21,349 nt of DNA from a virus, in IMG/VR virus record IMGVR_UViG_3300020378_000054, positions 1 through 21,349 of that record; one strand, given 5' to 3'. A program made the position numbers and the translations under genes. Under the pieces are notes generated by a model, which was not told the DNA's origin, made no database searches, and saw only the letters and a list, made by a program, of their open reading frames with translations. Below are positions 21,201-21,349 of the stretch, piece after piece; position 1 is the first letter of the stretch, and every line of letters begins with the position of its first letter.

Positions 21201-21349
21201 TGCCAATAACTCTACGCGCCATCTGTTCGCCAGAATGTATACCCGTTATTGCATCAAGTTCGTTGGCTTCTCTGTTTTTGCCTAGCGATCTCATCTGCCC
21301 TATTAATGTAGTAATAAGATCGTCTGACCCTGCCATGTTATCTGTAAAA
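18250..21349 (-). CDS. Large virion (internal or ejection) protein, 5' end probably outside the window
   Basis: A very long phage protein of at least 1028 aa. The first ATG in the window is at 21336, but it has no ribosome binding site and the frame stays open to the right edge, so the N-terminus probably lies outside. It is rich in helices, Ala, Arg and Asn. Hydrophobic stretches occur near residues 617-632 (NAVTLLGFTTLTSLGD), about 855-870 and about 920-935 (counted from 21336), and the tail is Gly/Lys/Ser/Trp-rich. Size, composition and a mosaic of weakly conserved helical domains fit internal virion or large polyvalent proteins ejected with DNA in podovirus-like phages. No enzyme motif is seen in this part. 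Confidence 0.7.
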   Translation of the reverse strand, partial: FTDNMAGSDDLITTLIGQMRSLGKNREANELDAITGIHSGEQMARRVIGIMGGVRKFKKSMQSAGFTSVNLGDVKMMLTNKSVRNLRSDVFEAATPVIGEGSQQHSINGRIIQAVEGDNAIRVISQAAGELEEAGVPARTLEAMISVARGRGMPSEAAAEIRKSNIYLPWKTNSKIMDRSGISNLANFFEPKDGSGGHFERTNAKMGKFIIPLTKMLKELPDSKNKLANYWRTGPQMMAESAMGAMGINPKRRMTQPASHLRIISALRDVNKVGELDPSERITYDHVRGYLDEATGRLRASGALVGNLKKNYFPQIWRKDLIQADPEEFVRRLKKYFLAERNGTGEAAKAEASARRVLQRLIDEDGVFSNPAQNFKRNADKAGDQSDHLDYTRLIRLDEFPEFADMDVPDSLGVFLENDLLVAMTKYSDNLEHRIDISEKFGVGAHGYHDYMAILSQPMNARQVIGKLLSSNKIITTNWTRSGMTDHGTKSQTFRNDVFYAPIKNKFEAEQKAQQLIDMAQDGRSAPEIEANIMELLGDQLNDNPDAEVLRNNFKKRAAAIANALGDTKGLMEVPSNRNLQHAQGFMNSAMRRPIDGVHGTFSMRNASKWLRGVNAVTLLGFTTLTSLGDLILPLIRTGDTGAYIKSLRKFATDPEYRDMIRNIGAATENAVHQRLTVAHGVDSTQFMTGFFNATLLTPWTDMMRDVAAAVSYEHVKAQHRILRNRPNSRAGRIARRILNEEGLSELVQDQSLDLDMIMESRFTNNEHPLADKVSSSMIKLTNQMIFTPNPNDIPLWAQTPLGAIAFQLKSYPLMMTRLINTVAGEAFRGNTPAERGANFVKAFVGQSDNRLAPLAALLVAGPAMGGVAVGTKDIIQGRGGEDNREFKLRERKLSETLTTAFEENEDMDMLMGWYFDGMMALGGLGLMGELAYDIASQADNGAYGAQRNLETLGGPTVGLFNDATTVLQGARSWWDQDDTNGEKRAAVREIVGRVPVLGGVSWAKEGIVDAVAGERSKKGGSKSGWGNGWGS

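Noticed and set aside
1-21349. CRISPR array, rRNA or insertion sequence
   Set aside because: No regularly spaced repeats, rRNA-like sequence or transposase motifs were seen.

Overview
The window looks like part of a tailed phage or prophage, most likely temperate and from an alphaproteobacterial (probably marine) host. The phage evidence is a tyrosine integrase, a lysis cassette (amidase plus overlapping spanins), a primase-polymerase/helicase, a Sak4-type recombination module, very tight gene packing with ATGA and TAATG overlaps, and a very long virion-type protein. The host guess rests on three things: a tRNA-Ser(GCU) 5' half of alphaproteobacterial type, CobS/CobT-like proteins closest in feel to alphaproteobacterial ones, and the complete absence by eye of GANTC, the CcrM methylation motif of that class.

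Layout. Positions 46-5906 (+ strand): a small unknown gene, a promoter at 521-549, then a CobS-like AAA+ ATPase and a CobT-like protein that joins an HExxH putative metallopeptidase domain, a long acidic linker and a VWA domain. A SleB-type cell-wall hydrolase and a string of small, translationally coupled genes follow, one of them a probable winged-helix protein. A bidirectional terminator lies at about 5942-6000. Positions 6179-9372 (- strand): the lysogeny/integration region, with an acidic OB-fold/helical protein, a probable attP made of the first 40 nt of a tRNA-Ser gene, the integrase, a small unknown gene, a LuxR-type HTH protein and a winged-helix protein. Positions 9456-12780 (- strand): o-spanin overlapping i-spanin, a membrane-anchored amidase, two PD-(D/E)XK nucleases, small membrane proteins, and an HTH/zinc-ribbon protein. 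Positions 12822-13035 are noncoding, with nested dyads and a strong promoter-like sequence. Positions 13036-15154 (- strand): prim-pol/helicase and a Cro-like protein. Positions 15155-15257 are a divergent control region. Positions 15258-18253 (+ strand): unknown protein, Sak4-like ATPase, SSB-like protein, Cas4/RecB-like exonuclease, coiled-coil protein and a DUF6378-like protein. Positions 18250-21349 (- strand): a large virion protein, convergent with and overlapping the recombination operon and open to the window edge.

How it may work together: the Cro-like protein and the dyad at 15188-15203 probably switch replication (leftward) and recombination (rightward). The LuxR-like and winged-helix proteins sit with the integrase and may control lysogeny. 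The CobS/CobT-like pair is probably a AAA+/VWA remodelling machine, not a cobalamin enzyme, because no CobN-like subunit is present. All family assignments come from motifs read by eye; no database search was run.
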